From Acinetobacter sichuanensis (GTDB lineage: Bacteria; Pseudomonadota; Gammaproteobacteria; Pseudomonadales; Moraxellaceae): a stretch of DNA of 64,000 nt. The notes under the pieces are model-generated. The model had not been told where the DNA came from, did no database searches, and saw nothing but the letters and a program-made list of their open reading frames with translations. Position numbers and translations under genes: made by a program. This document shows, one piece after another, positions 55,922-64,000 of the stretch (positions are counted from its first letter, which is position 1; each line of letters starts with the position of its first letter). The DNA lies in contig NZ_PYIX02000012.1 of the NCBI RefSeq assembly GCF_003024515.2, positions 30,606 through 94,605 on the forward strand, read 5' to 3'.

Positions 55922-56959
55922 ATGGATTTAGATATCGCATTAATTCTTGGGCAAGATGGCATTACCAGTGGTGCAATTTATGCGTTGCTCGCATTATGTA
56001 TTTTATTGGTTTTTACCGTAACCCGAATTTTACTTATTCCTTTAGGCGAGTTTAGTGTTTTTGGTGCTTTAACACTTGCTGCAATTCAAGCTGGAACACC
56101 AAGCCGTATTGTCTGGTTACTCGTCGTATTTTTTGTTGTGCAATTGCTTATAGATGCTTATGTGAGTTTAAAAAATAACGCAAAGTTTAATTTAAAGAGT
56201 CATAGTCTATGGGGGTTTTATATTGCGCTCATCACAGCTGCAATGTATTTTTTGCCTTTAGCAGAGCTACCAATTTTTGTTCAAGTCATACTGGCTTTGG
56301 CTGTGGTTACACCGCTAGGTCCACAAGTTTATCGTTTATTTTTCCAACCTTTAGTGGCTGCTAAGCCTTTAGTTCTACTGATTGTTTCGATTGCTGTGCA
56401 TGTCGCATTGGTCGGAATCGGACTATTAATTTTTGGTCCAAATGGTGCGCAAACTAAACCCTTTAGCGAAGCAACTTTTGAGCTTGGTAGTTTGGTTGTG
56501 AGTAGTCAAACTTTATATATCTTATTTGCTTTTTTTAGCATGATTATTTTGTTGTGGTATTTTTTTGGTAAAACACTTTACGGCAAAGCATTAAGAGCAA
56601 CGGCTGTAAATCGAGTGGGTGCTCAGCTCATGGGAATTTCTCCTATTTTTGCAGGAAAAATCACTTTTGCGATGGCTGCATTTATGGGGGCATTTGCAGG
56701 AATTCTCATTGCACCGATTACAACTTTATATTATGACTCAGGCTTTATTATCAGTTTAAAAGGATTTGTGGGCGCGATTATTGGCGGTTTAGCAAGCTTT
56801 CCTGTTGCTGCAATCGGTTCTGTTGTTGTTGGTATTATTGAAGCATTTTCAATGTTTTGGGCAAGTGACTATAAAGAAATCATTGTATTTACCTTGATTA
56901 TTCCATTTTTACTTTGGAAGTCTTTAACCTCTCGTCAAATTGAGGAGGATCATGAATGA
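55922..56959 (+). CDS. Branched-chain-type ABC transporter permease (LivH-like)
   Basis: A 345-residue inner-membrane permease with about eight to nine helices. It has the LivH-type features ALRATAVNRVGAQLMGI (coupling helix region, about 220-236) and GFVGAIIGGLASFPVAAIGSVVVG. It has an extra segment of about 50 residues around 60-110 compared with short LivH proteins. The stop overlaps the next gene (ATGA). It is one half of the translocation channel together with the fused protein downstream. Confidence 0.87.
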   Translation: MDLDIALILGQDGITSGAIYALLALCILLVFTVTRILLIPLGEFSVFGALTLAAIQAGTPSRIVWLLVVFFVVQLLIDAYVSLKNNAKFNLKSHSLWGFYIALITAAMYFLPLAELPIFVQVILALAVVTPLGPQVYRLFFQPLVAAKPLVLLIVSIAVHVALVGIGLLIFGPNGAQTKPFSEATFELGSLVVSSQTLYILFAFFSMIILLWYFFGKTLYGKALRATAVNRVGAQLMGISPIFAGKITFAMAAFMGAFAGILIAPITTLYYDSGFIISLKGFVGAIIGGLASFPVAAIGSVVVGIIEAFSMFWASDYKEIIVFTLIIPFLLWKSLTSRQIEEDHE

Positions 56960-58758
56960 AGTCTAAGTATTTATTTATGGGCTTTGTTGCGCTCATGGCA
57001 ATCAGTCCTTTCTTGCTACCCACCTATCAAGTCACATTATTAAATTATATTGGTCTAAATGCCTTAGTGGTTTTGGGTTTAGTCTTACTCACAGGCGTTG
57101 GTGGCATGACCAGTTTTGGTCAGGCAGCATTGGTGGGAATTGGTGCTTATTCAACAGCGTATTTAACTGTGACAGAGCAGCTTCCACAATTTTTAGCATG
57201 GACAGGAGGAAGTCCTTGGGCAGCCTTGTTGTTGGGAATATTCATTACTGTGGTTTCTGCACTTTTAGTCGGTGGATTAACCTTAAAACTGTCTGGGCAT
57301 TATTTACCTTTAGGCACAATTGCTTGGGGAATTTCTTTATATTATTTTTTCTCAACCATTGAAACATTAGGTGGGCATTCAGGGATTTCCAATATTCCAA
57401 ATATTGCGATTGCAGGTTATGCCTTAGATACCAATAACAAAATGTTTTATCTGATTTGGTTTATTTTATTTATTGCGATTATTTTGACTAAAAACTTACT
57501 TAACTCAAGAGAAGGTCGTGCGATTCGTGCGCTTAAAGGTGGGCAAGTTATGGCAGAGTCTATGGGGGTGAATACCTTTAGATCAAAAATGGTCGTATTT
57601 ATTATTTCTTCAGTTTTTGCGTCTATTTCTGGTTGGTTATATGCGCATAATCAGTCCTTTATTAACCCAACGCCATTTGGTCTACAAATGGGGATTGATT
57701 ACCTATTTATGGCTTTACTCGGTGGGGTAAGCAGTATTTGGGGTGCAATTTTTGGTGCGGGCATTTTTACAATGATGCGCCAATGGTTACAAGACCTCAT
57801 GCCTGTATTATTTGGTAATGAAGGACAATATGAAACGATTGTCTTTGGCTTAATGATTGTTGTGTTGATGCAAAAAGCACCATCTGGTTTATGGCCGATG
57901 TTGGTAAAATTACTTCCTCAGCGTTTTAAAGCCAATGATTTACATACTGTTTTAACTGAACCTACGCAAAAACTACCCAGCTTAGATTTACCTGTCAAAG
58001 GCACAGTCATTTTAGAAGCGAAAAATGTCACAAAAAAATTTGGTGGTTTAGTTGCCAATAACAATATGAATTTAAAAATTCATGCAGGTGAAATATTAGC
58101 CCTGATTGGTCCAAATGGTGCAGGTAAAAGTACCATGTTTAATCAACTTTCGGGGGTCGATGTACCAACCAGTGGCGAAGTGATTTTTTTAGGTGAAAAA
58201 ATTAATGGCAAGCATTCTCGTGAGATCGCGAAAAAAGGACTCAGTCGGACTTTTCAGCATGTCAAAATTTTACCTGAAATGACAGTGCTCGAAAATGTCG
58301 TGATTGGCGCGCATTTACGTGGCAAAAAAGGCGTATGGGCATCTTTATTTCGCTTAGATCGTGAAGAAGAAAATAATCTTTTAAATGAAGCTAAATATCA
58401 ATTAGAACGTGTCGGTTTAGGTGAATATCTTTATACCGAAGCGGGCAGTTTAGCATTAGGGCAACAACGCATTTTAGAAATTGCACGTGCTTTGTGTGCG
58501 CATCCAAGTTTATTGTTACTAGATGAACCCGCAGCAGGTTTACGTTTCAAAGAAAAGCAAGCTTTGGCTGATTTATTAAGCAAACTAAAAGCTGAAGGCA
58601 TGGCAATTTTACTGGTTGAACATGATATGGATTTTGTCATGAACTTGGTTGATCAGGTTGTCGTAATGGAGTTTGGTGAGAAAATTGCAGAAGGCTTACC
58701 AGAAGATGTACAAAAAGATGAGGCAGTATTAGAGGCGTATTTAGGAGGTGTAGCATGA
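56956..58758 (+). CDS. Fused ABC permease-ATPase (LivM-LivG-like)
   Basis: A 600-residue fusion. The N-terminal 320 residues are a LivM-like permease with about nine helices (LLTGVGGMTSFGQAALVGIG, REGRAIRALKGGQVMAESMG). The rest is a LivG-like ATPase with Walker A GPNGAGKST (about 384-392), signature LALGQQRILEIAR in place of LSYGQQR, Walker B LLLLDEPAAGL and VEHDMDFVM. This permease-ATPase fusion occurs in several aromatic-acid importers. It overlaps both neighbours by four bases, so the operon is tightly coupled. Confidence 0.9.
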   Translation: MKSKYLFMGFVALMAISPFLLPTYQVTLLNYIGLNALVVLGLVLLTGVGGMTSFGQAALVGIGAYSTAYLTVTEQLPQFLAWTGGSPWAALLLGIFITVVSALLVGGLTLKLSGHYLPLGTIAWGISLYYFFSTIETLGGHSGISNIPNIAIAGYALDTNNKMFYLIWFILFIAIILTKNLLNSREGRAIRALKGGQVMAESMGVNTFRSKMVVFIISSVFASISGWLYAHNQSFINPTPFGLQMGIDYLFMALLGGVSSIWGAIFGAGIFTMMRQWLQDLMPVLFGNEGQYETIVFGLMIVVLMQKAPSGLWPMLVKLLPQRFKANDLHTVLTEPTQKLPSLDLPVKGTVILEAKNVTKKFGGLVANNNMNLKIHAGEILALIGPNGAGKSTMFNQLSGVDVPTSGEVIFLGEKINGKHSREIAKKGLSRTFQHVKILPEMTVLENVVIGAHLRGKKGVWASLFRLDREEENNLLNEAKYQLERVGLGEYLYTEAGSLALGQQRILEIARALCAHPSLLLLDEPAAGLRFKEKQALADLLSKLKAEGMAILLVEHDMDFVMNLVDQVVVMEFGEKIAEGLPEDVQKDEAVLEAYLGGVA

Positions 58759-59528
58759 GCATCGTAACAGCAAATACGCAAGGGAAAAGCTTACTTGAGG
58801 TCAATAACTTAAGTGTTGCTTATGGCAAAGTCGAAGCTTTAATGAACTTTAATATGCGAGTGAATGAAGGACAAATTGTTTCTGTTGTGGGTCCAAATGG
58901 TGCAGGAAAAACCACATTACTTTCAGCCATTATGGGGGTATTGGGTTCAAAAGGTCAGGTTGAGTTTGATGGTCAAGTTGAACAATGCCTACAAATTGAA
59001 AGAATGGTGGTACGTGGTTTAGGACTTGTCCCTGAAAAACGAGAACTTTTCAGTACCATGACGATTGAAGATAATTTAATGCTGGGTGGCTTTCAGCGTT
59101 ATCGTCATGGTGATCGGGCTTTAAAAGAAACCTTAGATGAAGTTTATACCATTTTTCCTCGTTTAAAAGAGCGTCGTATTCAAGAGGCGGGTACGCTTTC
59201 AGGCGGTGAACGTCAAATGTTAGCCGTGGGACGTGCTTTAATGGCAAAACCAAAATTGTTAATGCTTGATGAGCCAAGTTTGGGGCTTGCACCTTTAATT
59301 ACCCGTGAAATTTTTAAAATTATTGATCAATTGCGTGGACAAGGTGTATCAATTTTATTGGTTGAACAAAATGCTCGTGCTGCACTAAAACTTGCTGATT
59401 ATGCTTATGTACTTGAAATGGGTGAATTATCTATGCAAGGAACAGGGCAAGATTTAGTTGAAGATCCTAGAATTATTGAAAGTTATTTGGGAATTAACAG
59501 TAAACATCAGGACATTCTGGCAATTTAG
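58755..59528 (+). CDS. Branched-chain-type ABC transporter ATP-binding protein (LivF-like)
   Basis: A 257-residue ATPase with Walker A GPNGAGKTT (about 44-52), ABC signature LSGGERQMLAVGR, Walker B LLMLDEPSLGLAP and VEQNARAAL, the LivF hallmark. It completes the importer: binding protein, two permease domains and two ATPase domains. The start overlaps the preceding stop in ATGA. Two metabolic enzymes follow 14 and about 1000 bases later in the same direction. Confidence 0.92.
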   Translation: MSIVTANTQGKSLLEVNNLSVAYGKVEALMNFNMRVNEGQIVSVVGPNGAGKTTLLSAIMGVLGSKGQVEFDGQVEQCLQIERMVVRGLGLVPEKRELFSTMTIEDNLMLGGFQRYRHGDRALKETLDEVYTIFPRLKERRIQEAGTLSGGERQMLAVGRALMAKPKLLMLDEPSLGLAPLITREIFKIIDQLRGQGVSILLVEQNARAALKLADYAYVLEMGELSMQGTGQDLVEDPRIIESYLGINSKHQDILAI

Positions 59529-59542
59529 TAGGGAGTTTTGTG

Positions 59543-60535
59543 ATGCAAAAAAATGCCAAAATTGCCATTTTAGGAGCAGGTGCAATCGGTTGCACCTTAG
59601 CAGCACGACTCATTTTATCGGGTTGTGATTGTGTTAGTTTGATCGCACGTGGTGAAAATTTTCAAGTTTTATCAAAGCAAGGTATTTATCTTAAAGATTT
59701 AACAGGTGAATATCATGTGCAGCCCTACCAAGTGGTTGAAGATTTAACCCAGTTAGATAAGCAAGACATTGTTTTTATTGCCACAAAATCCAATGCCTTG
59801 CCACAAATTGTGCAATCACTTCAGCATGTTTTACATGCAGAGAGTTTAGTTATTCCTTTAATGAATGGTATTCCTTTTTGGTATTTTTATCAGCAGGAAG
59901 CACAACAAGATATTCCTGTGGTGAAATGTTTAGATGCAGATCAGCAATTAATTCAACAGTTTCCTTTAGTACATTTAATCGGTGCGGTTGTATTTATTAC
60001 CGCAGAGCTAAGAAGCTATGGAAAAGTTGAGTCGAATAATCCGTATTTATTGATTTTAGGTGAACCAACTCATCAAATTACATCACGTTTAACAGCAGTT
60101 AAAAAAATCTTTGTTGATACAGAAATTGAGTTGCGAATTACAGAACATATTCGAGATCAGATTTGGACGAAAGTGATTGCAAACTTAAGTTCAAATCCTT
60201 TGTCAGTTGTGGCAGGAGCCACATTAAAAGATATTTATTCACATCCTTATTTACGTGAAATTACGTTGCAAATTACACAAGAAGTACGGCAAGTTGCAGC
60301 AAGTTATGGCGCCCGTATCAGCATAGACCCAATGACTTTTTTACAACTTGGTGCAGATATGGGCGAGATTCATACGTCAATGTGGTATGACTATCAAAAA
60401 AAACAACCTTTAGAAATGGCAGGTATTGCAGAAGCAGTTTTAGAGTTAGCAGAGCGCTTTAACTGTCCGATGCCAGTCACCAAACATATTTGTAATCTTA
60501 CACATTATTTGAGTCAACAATCACTTCAACCTTAA
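59543..60535 (+). CDS. Ketopantoate-reductase-family (PanE/ApbA-like) oxidoreductase
   Basis: A 330-residue NADPH-dependent 2-keto/2-hydroxy acid oxidoreductase. The Rossmann motif is ILGAGAIGCTLAARLI (about residues 8-23); the catalytic Lys and Asn lie in WTKVIANLSSNPLSVVAG (about 213-230). The ATG at 59543 is preferred (GGGAG seven bases upstream). Its position behind an importer and before an aldolase points to a catabolic 2-keto acid step, not pantothenate synthesis, though the latter cannot be excluded by sequence. Confidence 0.78.
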   Translation: MQKNAKIAILGAGAIGCTLAARLILSGCDCVSLIARGENFQVLSKQGIYLKDLTGEYHVQPYQVVEDLTQLDKQDIVFIATKSNALPQIVQSLQHVLHAESLVIPLMNGIPFWYFYQQEAQQDIPVVKCLDADQQLIQQFPLVHLIGAVVFITAELRSYGKVESNNPYLLILGEPTHQITSRLTAVKKIFVDTEIELRITEHIRDQIWTKVIANLSSNPLSVVAGATLKDIYSHPYLREITLQITQEVRQVAASYGARISIDPMTFLQLGADMGEIHTSMWYDYQKKQPLEMAGIAEAVLELAERFNCPMPVTKHICNLTHYLSQQSLQP

Positions 60536-60546
60536 AAAGGATTTTT

Positions 60547-61296
60547 ATGAATGCAAGTGTAAAACCCACCAGTATGTGTCAGCAGGAGTGGGAACTGCGC
60601 GTAAAATTGGCACATTGCTACCATTTGGTCGATTATTTTGGTTGGACAGAAACCATTTTTAACCATATTTCAGCACGTCTTGAGGGAGATGAAAATCATT
60701 ATTTAGTCAATCCTTTTGGGCTAAATTATAGTGAAATTACACCTGAAAATTTACTCAAAGTTGATTTAGATGGTCATAAAGTTGAACCCTCTGAATATGA
60801 TGCAAATCCAGCAGGTTTTGCTTTACATAGCGCAGTACATGGCGCACGACATGATATTCGTTGCCTCATTCATACCCATACCACACCAATTAGCGCAGTG
60901 GTACAAAAGAAAAATGGTTTTTCCTATGATAGTTTTTATGGTGCGCAACTCTATGGGCGTGTGGCTTATCATGCTTTTGAGGGAATTACTTTATTTGCAG
61001 AAGAAAAACAGCGCATGATTGAAAATTTGGCAGATAAACATATTTTAGTGCTGCGAAATCATGGAATTGCAGTAGGAGAAAATAGCATTGAAAAAGCATT
61101 TTTCTTACTTTGGACTGTACAGCGCGCGGCTGAAATTCAGTGTCAAGCAGGTGCACTAGGAGGCGAAGACTATCCATTAAGTGAAGAAGTAAAACAAAAA
61201 TGCACAGATCTAACCGCAATGCTGATTCGTGACAGTGGTTTTGCCATTAAATTTTTTAATGCGATGGTGCGTAAAATGCAAGCAACAACAGCTTGA
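60547..61296 (+). CDS. Class II aldolase/adducin-domain protein
   Basis: A 249-residue zinc-dependent aldolase-fold protein. The metal site is seen as CLIHTHTTPISAV (His-x-His, about 103-115) and the later His in VLRNHGIAVGE (about 172). FNHISARLEGDENHYLVNPFGL matches the substrate-binding end of the family. Members cleave sugar phosphates or 2-keto-hydroxy acids, or act as decarboxylases. AAGGA precedes the ATG, and it is 11 bases behind the ketopantoate-reductase-like gene, so the two probably act in sequence. Confidence 0.82.
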   Translation: MNASVKPTSMCQQEWELRVKLAHCYHLVDYFGWTETIFNHISARLEGDENHYLVNPFGLNYSEITPENLLKVDLDGHKVEPSEYDANPAGFALHSAVHGARHDIRCLIHTHTTPISAVVQKKNGFSYDSFYGAQLYGRVAYHAFEGITLFAEEKQRMIENLADKHILVLRNHGIAVGENSIEKAFFLLWTVQRAAEIQCQAGALGGEDYPLSEEVKQKCTDLTAMLIRDSGFAIKFFNAMVRKMQATTA

Positions 61297-61327
61297 TAGA
61301 ACAAGCTTAATCAACAGGGAAAATGTG

Positions 61328-62314
61328 ATGAGTATTATTTTAAAAGAAAAAATTGAAGCAAAAGCTGCATGGATCGGTAAGGATTTAGCACAAAATCAAC
61401 AAAATTGGATTTATCAACTTTCACCACATAGTTTAACGGTATTTGATCAGGCACTCAAACAAGTTGAAGCGAAACATTTAACTGCACCACATTTTACTCA
61501 GCAAGACTTTTTGATTGATGATCAAGATGTATTAGCAGAAATCGCACATTGGGCAGATGAACTCGAAAATGGTTATGGTTTTTTTGTACTACGAGGCTTA
61601 TCAGCAGAGATCTACTCTGAAACACAATTAGCCATTATTTATTATGGTTTAGGTTTATATTTGGGTGAACCTGTAACTCAAAATCCAAAAGGGGACTTGA
61701 TTGGCTTTGTACAAAATGTCGGTGATCAAAGCCAAAAATCGACACGGGTTTATGAGACAAATGCTTATTTACCTTATCATACTGACTTATCGGATGCAGT
61801 TGGACTACTCTGTATTCGTAAAGCCAAAGAAGGTGGTTTGAGTAGTTTAGTTAGTGCAGCTACCATTTATAATAAAATTTTAGCCGAATATCCTGAATAT
61901 CTAAGTTATTTTTATCATCCGATGCCTTGTGCGCATTTAGGTGATGATATTGAACCACTTACGCCTATTTTTAGCTTTTATCAAAATAAATTAAGTTGTC
62001 GTTATATGCGTGCATATATTGAACTTGGACATGAATATCAAAACTTTAAAATTTCTCAAGTTCAAAAAGAAGCTTTAGATCTTTTTGATCATTTTATTCA
62101 TGATCCTGATTTACGTTTAGATATGATGTTAGAATCGGGCGATATCCAATTTTGTAATAATTATGCAGTGATGCATTCTCGAACAGGATTTATAGATGAT
62201 GAACATCCTGAAAAAAATCGTAAATTATTGCGCCTTTGGTTAAAAATGCCAAATGCACGTATGTTATCGCCAGAGTTTCCAGGCAGAAATGGTATAGCGG
62301 TTAAAGCAGCTTAA
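61328..62314 (+). CDS. TauD/TfdA-family Fe(II)/2-oxoglutarate dioxygenase
   Basis: A 328-residue protein with the jelly-roll iron site: His-x-Asp in PYHTDLSD (about residue 160) and a distal His in YAVMHSRTGF (about 281), with the 2-oxoglutarate-binding Arg in KLLRLWLKM (about 303). The ATG at 61328 has AGGGA seven bases upstream; the frame is open to 61229. The family includes taurine, aryloxyacetate and gamma-butyrobetaine hydroxylases. The substrate here is unknown. It is the last gene of the transporter-enzyme operon and is followed by a strong terminator. Confidence 0.8.
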   Translation: MSIILKEKIEAKAAWIGKDLAQNQQNWIYQLSPHSLTVFDQALKQVEAKHLTAPHFTQQDFLIDDQDVLAEIAHWADELENGYGFFVLRGLSAEIYSETQLAIIYYGLGLYLGEPVTQNPKGDLIGFVQNVGDQSQKSTRVYETNAYLPYHTDLSDAVGLLCIRKAKEGGLSSLVSAATIYNKILAEYPEYLSYFYHPMPCAHLGDDIEPLTPIFSFYQNKLSCRYMRAYIELGHEYQNFKISQVQKEALDLFDHFIHDPDLRLDMMLESGDIQFCNNYAVMHSRTGFIDDEHPEKNRKLLRLWLKMPNARMLSPEFPGRNGIAVKAA

Positions 62315-62333
62315 GAGATTAAACATTAAATTT

Positions 62334-62374
62334 AAAAAATGCTTTAAATGTAAGGTTCATTTGAGGCATTTTTT
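62334..62374 (+). terminator. Terminator of the ABC-transporter/enzyme operon
   Basis: Outer stem AAAAAATGC / GCATTTTTT continuing into an inner stem with two wobbles, 18 paired bases in total, loop TAAGGTT, T run on the plus strand. Confidence 0.85.
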
Positions 62375-62397
62375 GTTTGAGATAAAGGATAAAACAT

Positions 62398-62429
62398 AAA
62401 AAAAGATGTAATGTCGAAACACTACATCT
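62398..62429 (-). terminator. Terminator of the cat operon
   Basis: On the minus strand: stem AGATGTAGTG / CATTACATCT with one G-T pair, loop TTTCGA, then seven T residues, about 29 bases past the catD stop. Confidence 0.85.
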
Positions 62430-62457
62430 GAAGAGGAAACATAAAAATAAAACAGAA

Positions 62458-63234
62458 TTAATTCAAAATACCACGTAGAGCTTGCGTAAATTCTGTTGGG
62501 CATTCGATATTTGAAATATGAGAAGCATTAATTTCAAATAGCTGACTATTTGCAATGCGATCAACCATATACTGACCATCTGCAACAGTAGTTACAGGAT
62601 CTTGCTGACCTGCGATTACAAGTACTGGAACTGTAATATTTTTCAATTCTTCACGTAAATCTGCTTTAGCCAAAGCTTCGCAACAACTTGCATAACCTTC
62701 TGCGCTGCCAGCTGCTAAGTCGTTACTTAAAGATTGTACAGTTGCGGCTTGGCTTTGGATAAAGCTTTCCGTAAACCATCTTGATGCCGCAGTTGCAGCA
62801 ATGGTTTGCAGACCTTGTTGGCGTACTAAAGCAGCACGCTCATTCCATGCTTGTTCTTGTCCAATTTTTGCTGCGGTATTACACACAACAACATGATTAA
62901 AACGCTCTGGCTTATGAATAGCAAGCCATTGACCTGTTAAACCACCCATTGAAATACCACAGAATGTTGCTTTTTCAACCTGTAAATGATCTAACAAATT
63001 CACAACATCTTGCCCAAGTTGTTCAATACAATATGGACCTTGTGGTGCAGAAGAAGCGCCATGTCCACGTGTATCATAGCAAATCACAAAGAAATCATTT
63101 TGCAATGCATCAATTTGCGGTTGCCACATGCTGTATTTTGTACCCAATGAGTTAGAAAATACAATTGCAGGCTGACTTGCATCACCAAAAGTTTGGTAAT
63201 TAATTTGGGCATCATTGGATGTAAATGTTGGCAT
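62458..63234 (-). CDS. catD: 3-oxoadipate enol-lactonase (CatD/PcaD)
   Basis: A 258-residue alpha/beta hydrolase that opens beta-ketoadipate enol-lactone to beta-ketoadipate. The nucleophile elbow GISMGG (Ser near 92), DTRGHG near 56 and the C-terminal His in NASHISNIE (about 241) form the expected triad. It directly follows the thiolase gene, the catF-catD order of the Acinetobacter cat operon; in the pca operon pcaB would lie between. This is why catD is preferred to pcaD, but the two isozymes are nearly identical in Acinetobacter. Confidence 0.87.
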   Translation of the reverse strand: MPTFTSNDAQINYQTFGDASQPAIVFSNSLGTKYSMWQPQIDALQNDFFVICYDTRGHGASSAPQGPYCIEQLGQDVVNLLDHLQVEKATFCGISMGGLTGQWLAIHKPERFNHVVVCNTAAKIGQEQAWNERAALVRQQGLQTIAATAASRWFTESFIQSQAATVQSLSNDLAAGSAEGYASCCEALAKADLREELKNITVPVLVIAGQQDPVTTVADGQYMVDRIANSQLFEINASHISNIECPTEFTQALRGILN

Positions 63235-63249
63235 TTTCTTTTCCTCATC

Positions 63250-63376
63250 CTCTTTCTTCTTTGCGGAATGATATTCCTCATCCTTTAAGAAAGGAGGGAA
63301 GAAAGAGCAGTTATCTTTGTAGAAAAAATCCCCCTAAATCCCCCTTTTTTAAAGAGGGACTTTACTTAGGAGGGAT
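63250..63376. repeat. Palindromic intergenic repeat element
   Basis: Two nested imperfect palindromes. The first has arms CTCTTTCTTC (63250-63259) and GAAGAAAGAG (63298-63307). The second has arms ATCCCCCTAA (63328-63337) and TTAGGAGGGAT (63366-63376), with inner arms ATCCCCCTTT and AAAGAGGG. C/G-rich blocks in AT-rich DNA look like the dispersed intergenic repeats of Acinetobacter genomes; copy number cannot be seen here. Confidence 0.55.
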
Positions 63377-64000
63377 TAAACACGTTCAATAATCAAAGCA
63401 ATGCCTTGACCGACACCGATACACATTGAGCACAGGGCATATTTGCCACCTGTTGCTTCAAGCTGATTCAGTGCGGTAATCACCAAACGTGCGCCTGATG
63501 CGCCAAGTGGATGACCCAAAGCAATCGCACCACCATTTGGATTGACTTTCTCTGAACCATCGGCAATACCTAAATCACGAGTGACTGCCAATGCTTGTGC
63601 TGCAAAAGCTTCATTTAGTTCAATCACATCCATCTGCTCAAGTGTTAAACCTGTTTGAGCAAGCAATTTTTTGATCGCAGGTGCAGGACCAAAGCCCATA
63701 ATGCGAGGCTCAACACCGACTGTTGTTGCACCAATGACTTTGGCACGGGCTTTTAAACCATAAGTTGCAACGGCATCATCAGAAGCGATAAGGAGCGCTG
63801 CTGCACCATCGTTAATGCCTGAAGCATTACCCGCAGTGACTGTACCTTCAGCTTTCACCACAGGTTTTAACTTGGTTAATGCTTCAATGGTGGTTGCACG
63901 AGGATGTTCATCTTTTGCCACAACAATGGCATCGCCTTTACGCTGTGGAATCGTTACTGCAATAATTTCTTTGTCGAAGAAACCTTGAGCCTGTGCAGCC
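63376..64000 (-). CDS. catF: 3-oxoadipyl-CoA thiolase (CatF/PcaF), C-terminal part
   Basis: The C-terminal 207 residues of a thiolase; the N-terminus lies beyond the window. The second catalytic Cys is in [10 protein letters not shown] and the His in [14 protein letters not shown], with [12 protein letters not shown] further up. It cleaves 3-oxoadipyl-CoA with CoA to succinyl-CoA and acetyl-CoA, the last step of the beta-ketoadipate pathway. A general acetyl-CoA acetyltransferase is possible by sequence, but the adjacent enol-lactonase gene supports catF. Confidence 0.85.
   Translation of the reverse strand, partial: AAQAQGFFDKEIIAVTIPQRKGDAIVVAKDEHPRATTIEALTKLKPVVKAEGTVTAGNASGINDGAAALLIASDDAVATYGLKARAKVIGATTVGVEPRIMGFGPAPAIKKLLAQTGLTLEQMDVIELNEAFAAQALAVTRDLGIADGSEKVNPNGGAIALGHPLGASGARLVITALNQLEATGGKYALCSMCIGVGQGIALIIERV

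Noticed and set aside
61229..61327. N-terminal extension of the TauD/TfdA-type dioxygenase beginning at 61229
   Set aside because: It overlaps the end of the aldolase gene in another frame, and AGGGA correctly spaced before the ATG at 61328 marks the true start.

Overview
The window looks like chromosomal DNA of an Acinetobacter species (Moraxellaceae, Gammaproteobacteria). The base composition is AT-rich. The surA-lptD, amgK-murU, rsmG-parA-parB, coq7, tamA-tamB and acnB genes all read as Acinetobacter-type proteins, and a catF-catD pair in the order of the Acinetobacter cat operon closes the window. No tRNA, rRNA, CRISPR array, insertion sequence or complete prophage was seen.

Layout. 0-8 kb holds housekeeping genes for the cell envelope and chromosome: surA and lptD on the minus strand, and divergently amgK-murU (peptidoglycan recycling), rsmG and parA-parB. 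8-20 kb holds a lipoprotein-type penicillin-acylase-family enzyme, trmB, a secreted ExeM/NucH-type nuclease behind a convincing Pho box, a response regulator followed by two tandem paralogous sensor kinases, an LplT-like MFS carrier and coq7. 20-34 kb holds tamA-tamB, a small lipoprotein, a Sel1-repeat protein, an orphan small protein and acnB. Just behind the acnB terminator sits one very AT-rich gene that resembles the putative AbiC family of phage-abortive-infection proteins. 34-41 kb holds an Lrp-type regulator, a GAF-GGDEF diguanylate cyclase, and a LysR regulator divergent from an omega-amino-acid:pyruvate aminotransferase, a small orphan and an APC amino-acid permease.

41.5-62.3 kb is a catabolic island. 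Its core is an iac-type operon for indole-3-acetic acid (auxin) degradation: divergent MarR gene iacR, then iacH, iacA, iacI, iacC, iacD, iacE, iacF and iacG, with no iacB in the usual place. On its left are an MFS carrier, an AraC regulator, an octopine/nopaline-dehydrogenase-like enzyme and a 3-hydroxyacyl-CoA-dehydrogenase-like enzyme. On its right are a branched-chain-type ABC importer with a fused permease-ATPase, a ketopantoate-reductase-like enzyme, a class II aldolase and a TauD/TfdA-type dioxygenase. catF and catD follow on the opposite strand. Known iac pathways end in catechol, so the island and the neighbouring beta-ketoadipate genes form a logical route from auxin to central metabolism.

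The candidates most worth a second look are the lone AbiC-like gene, the flanking modules of the auxin island (opine-dehydrogenase-like pair and ABC/reductase/aldolase/dioxygenase group), the iac operon without iacB, the Pho box in front of the nuclease, and the duplicated sensor kinases.
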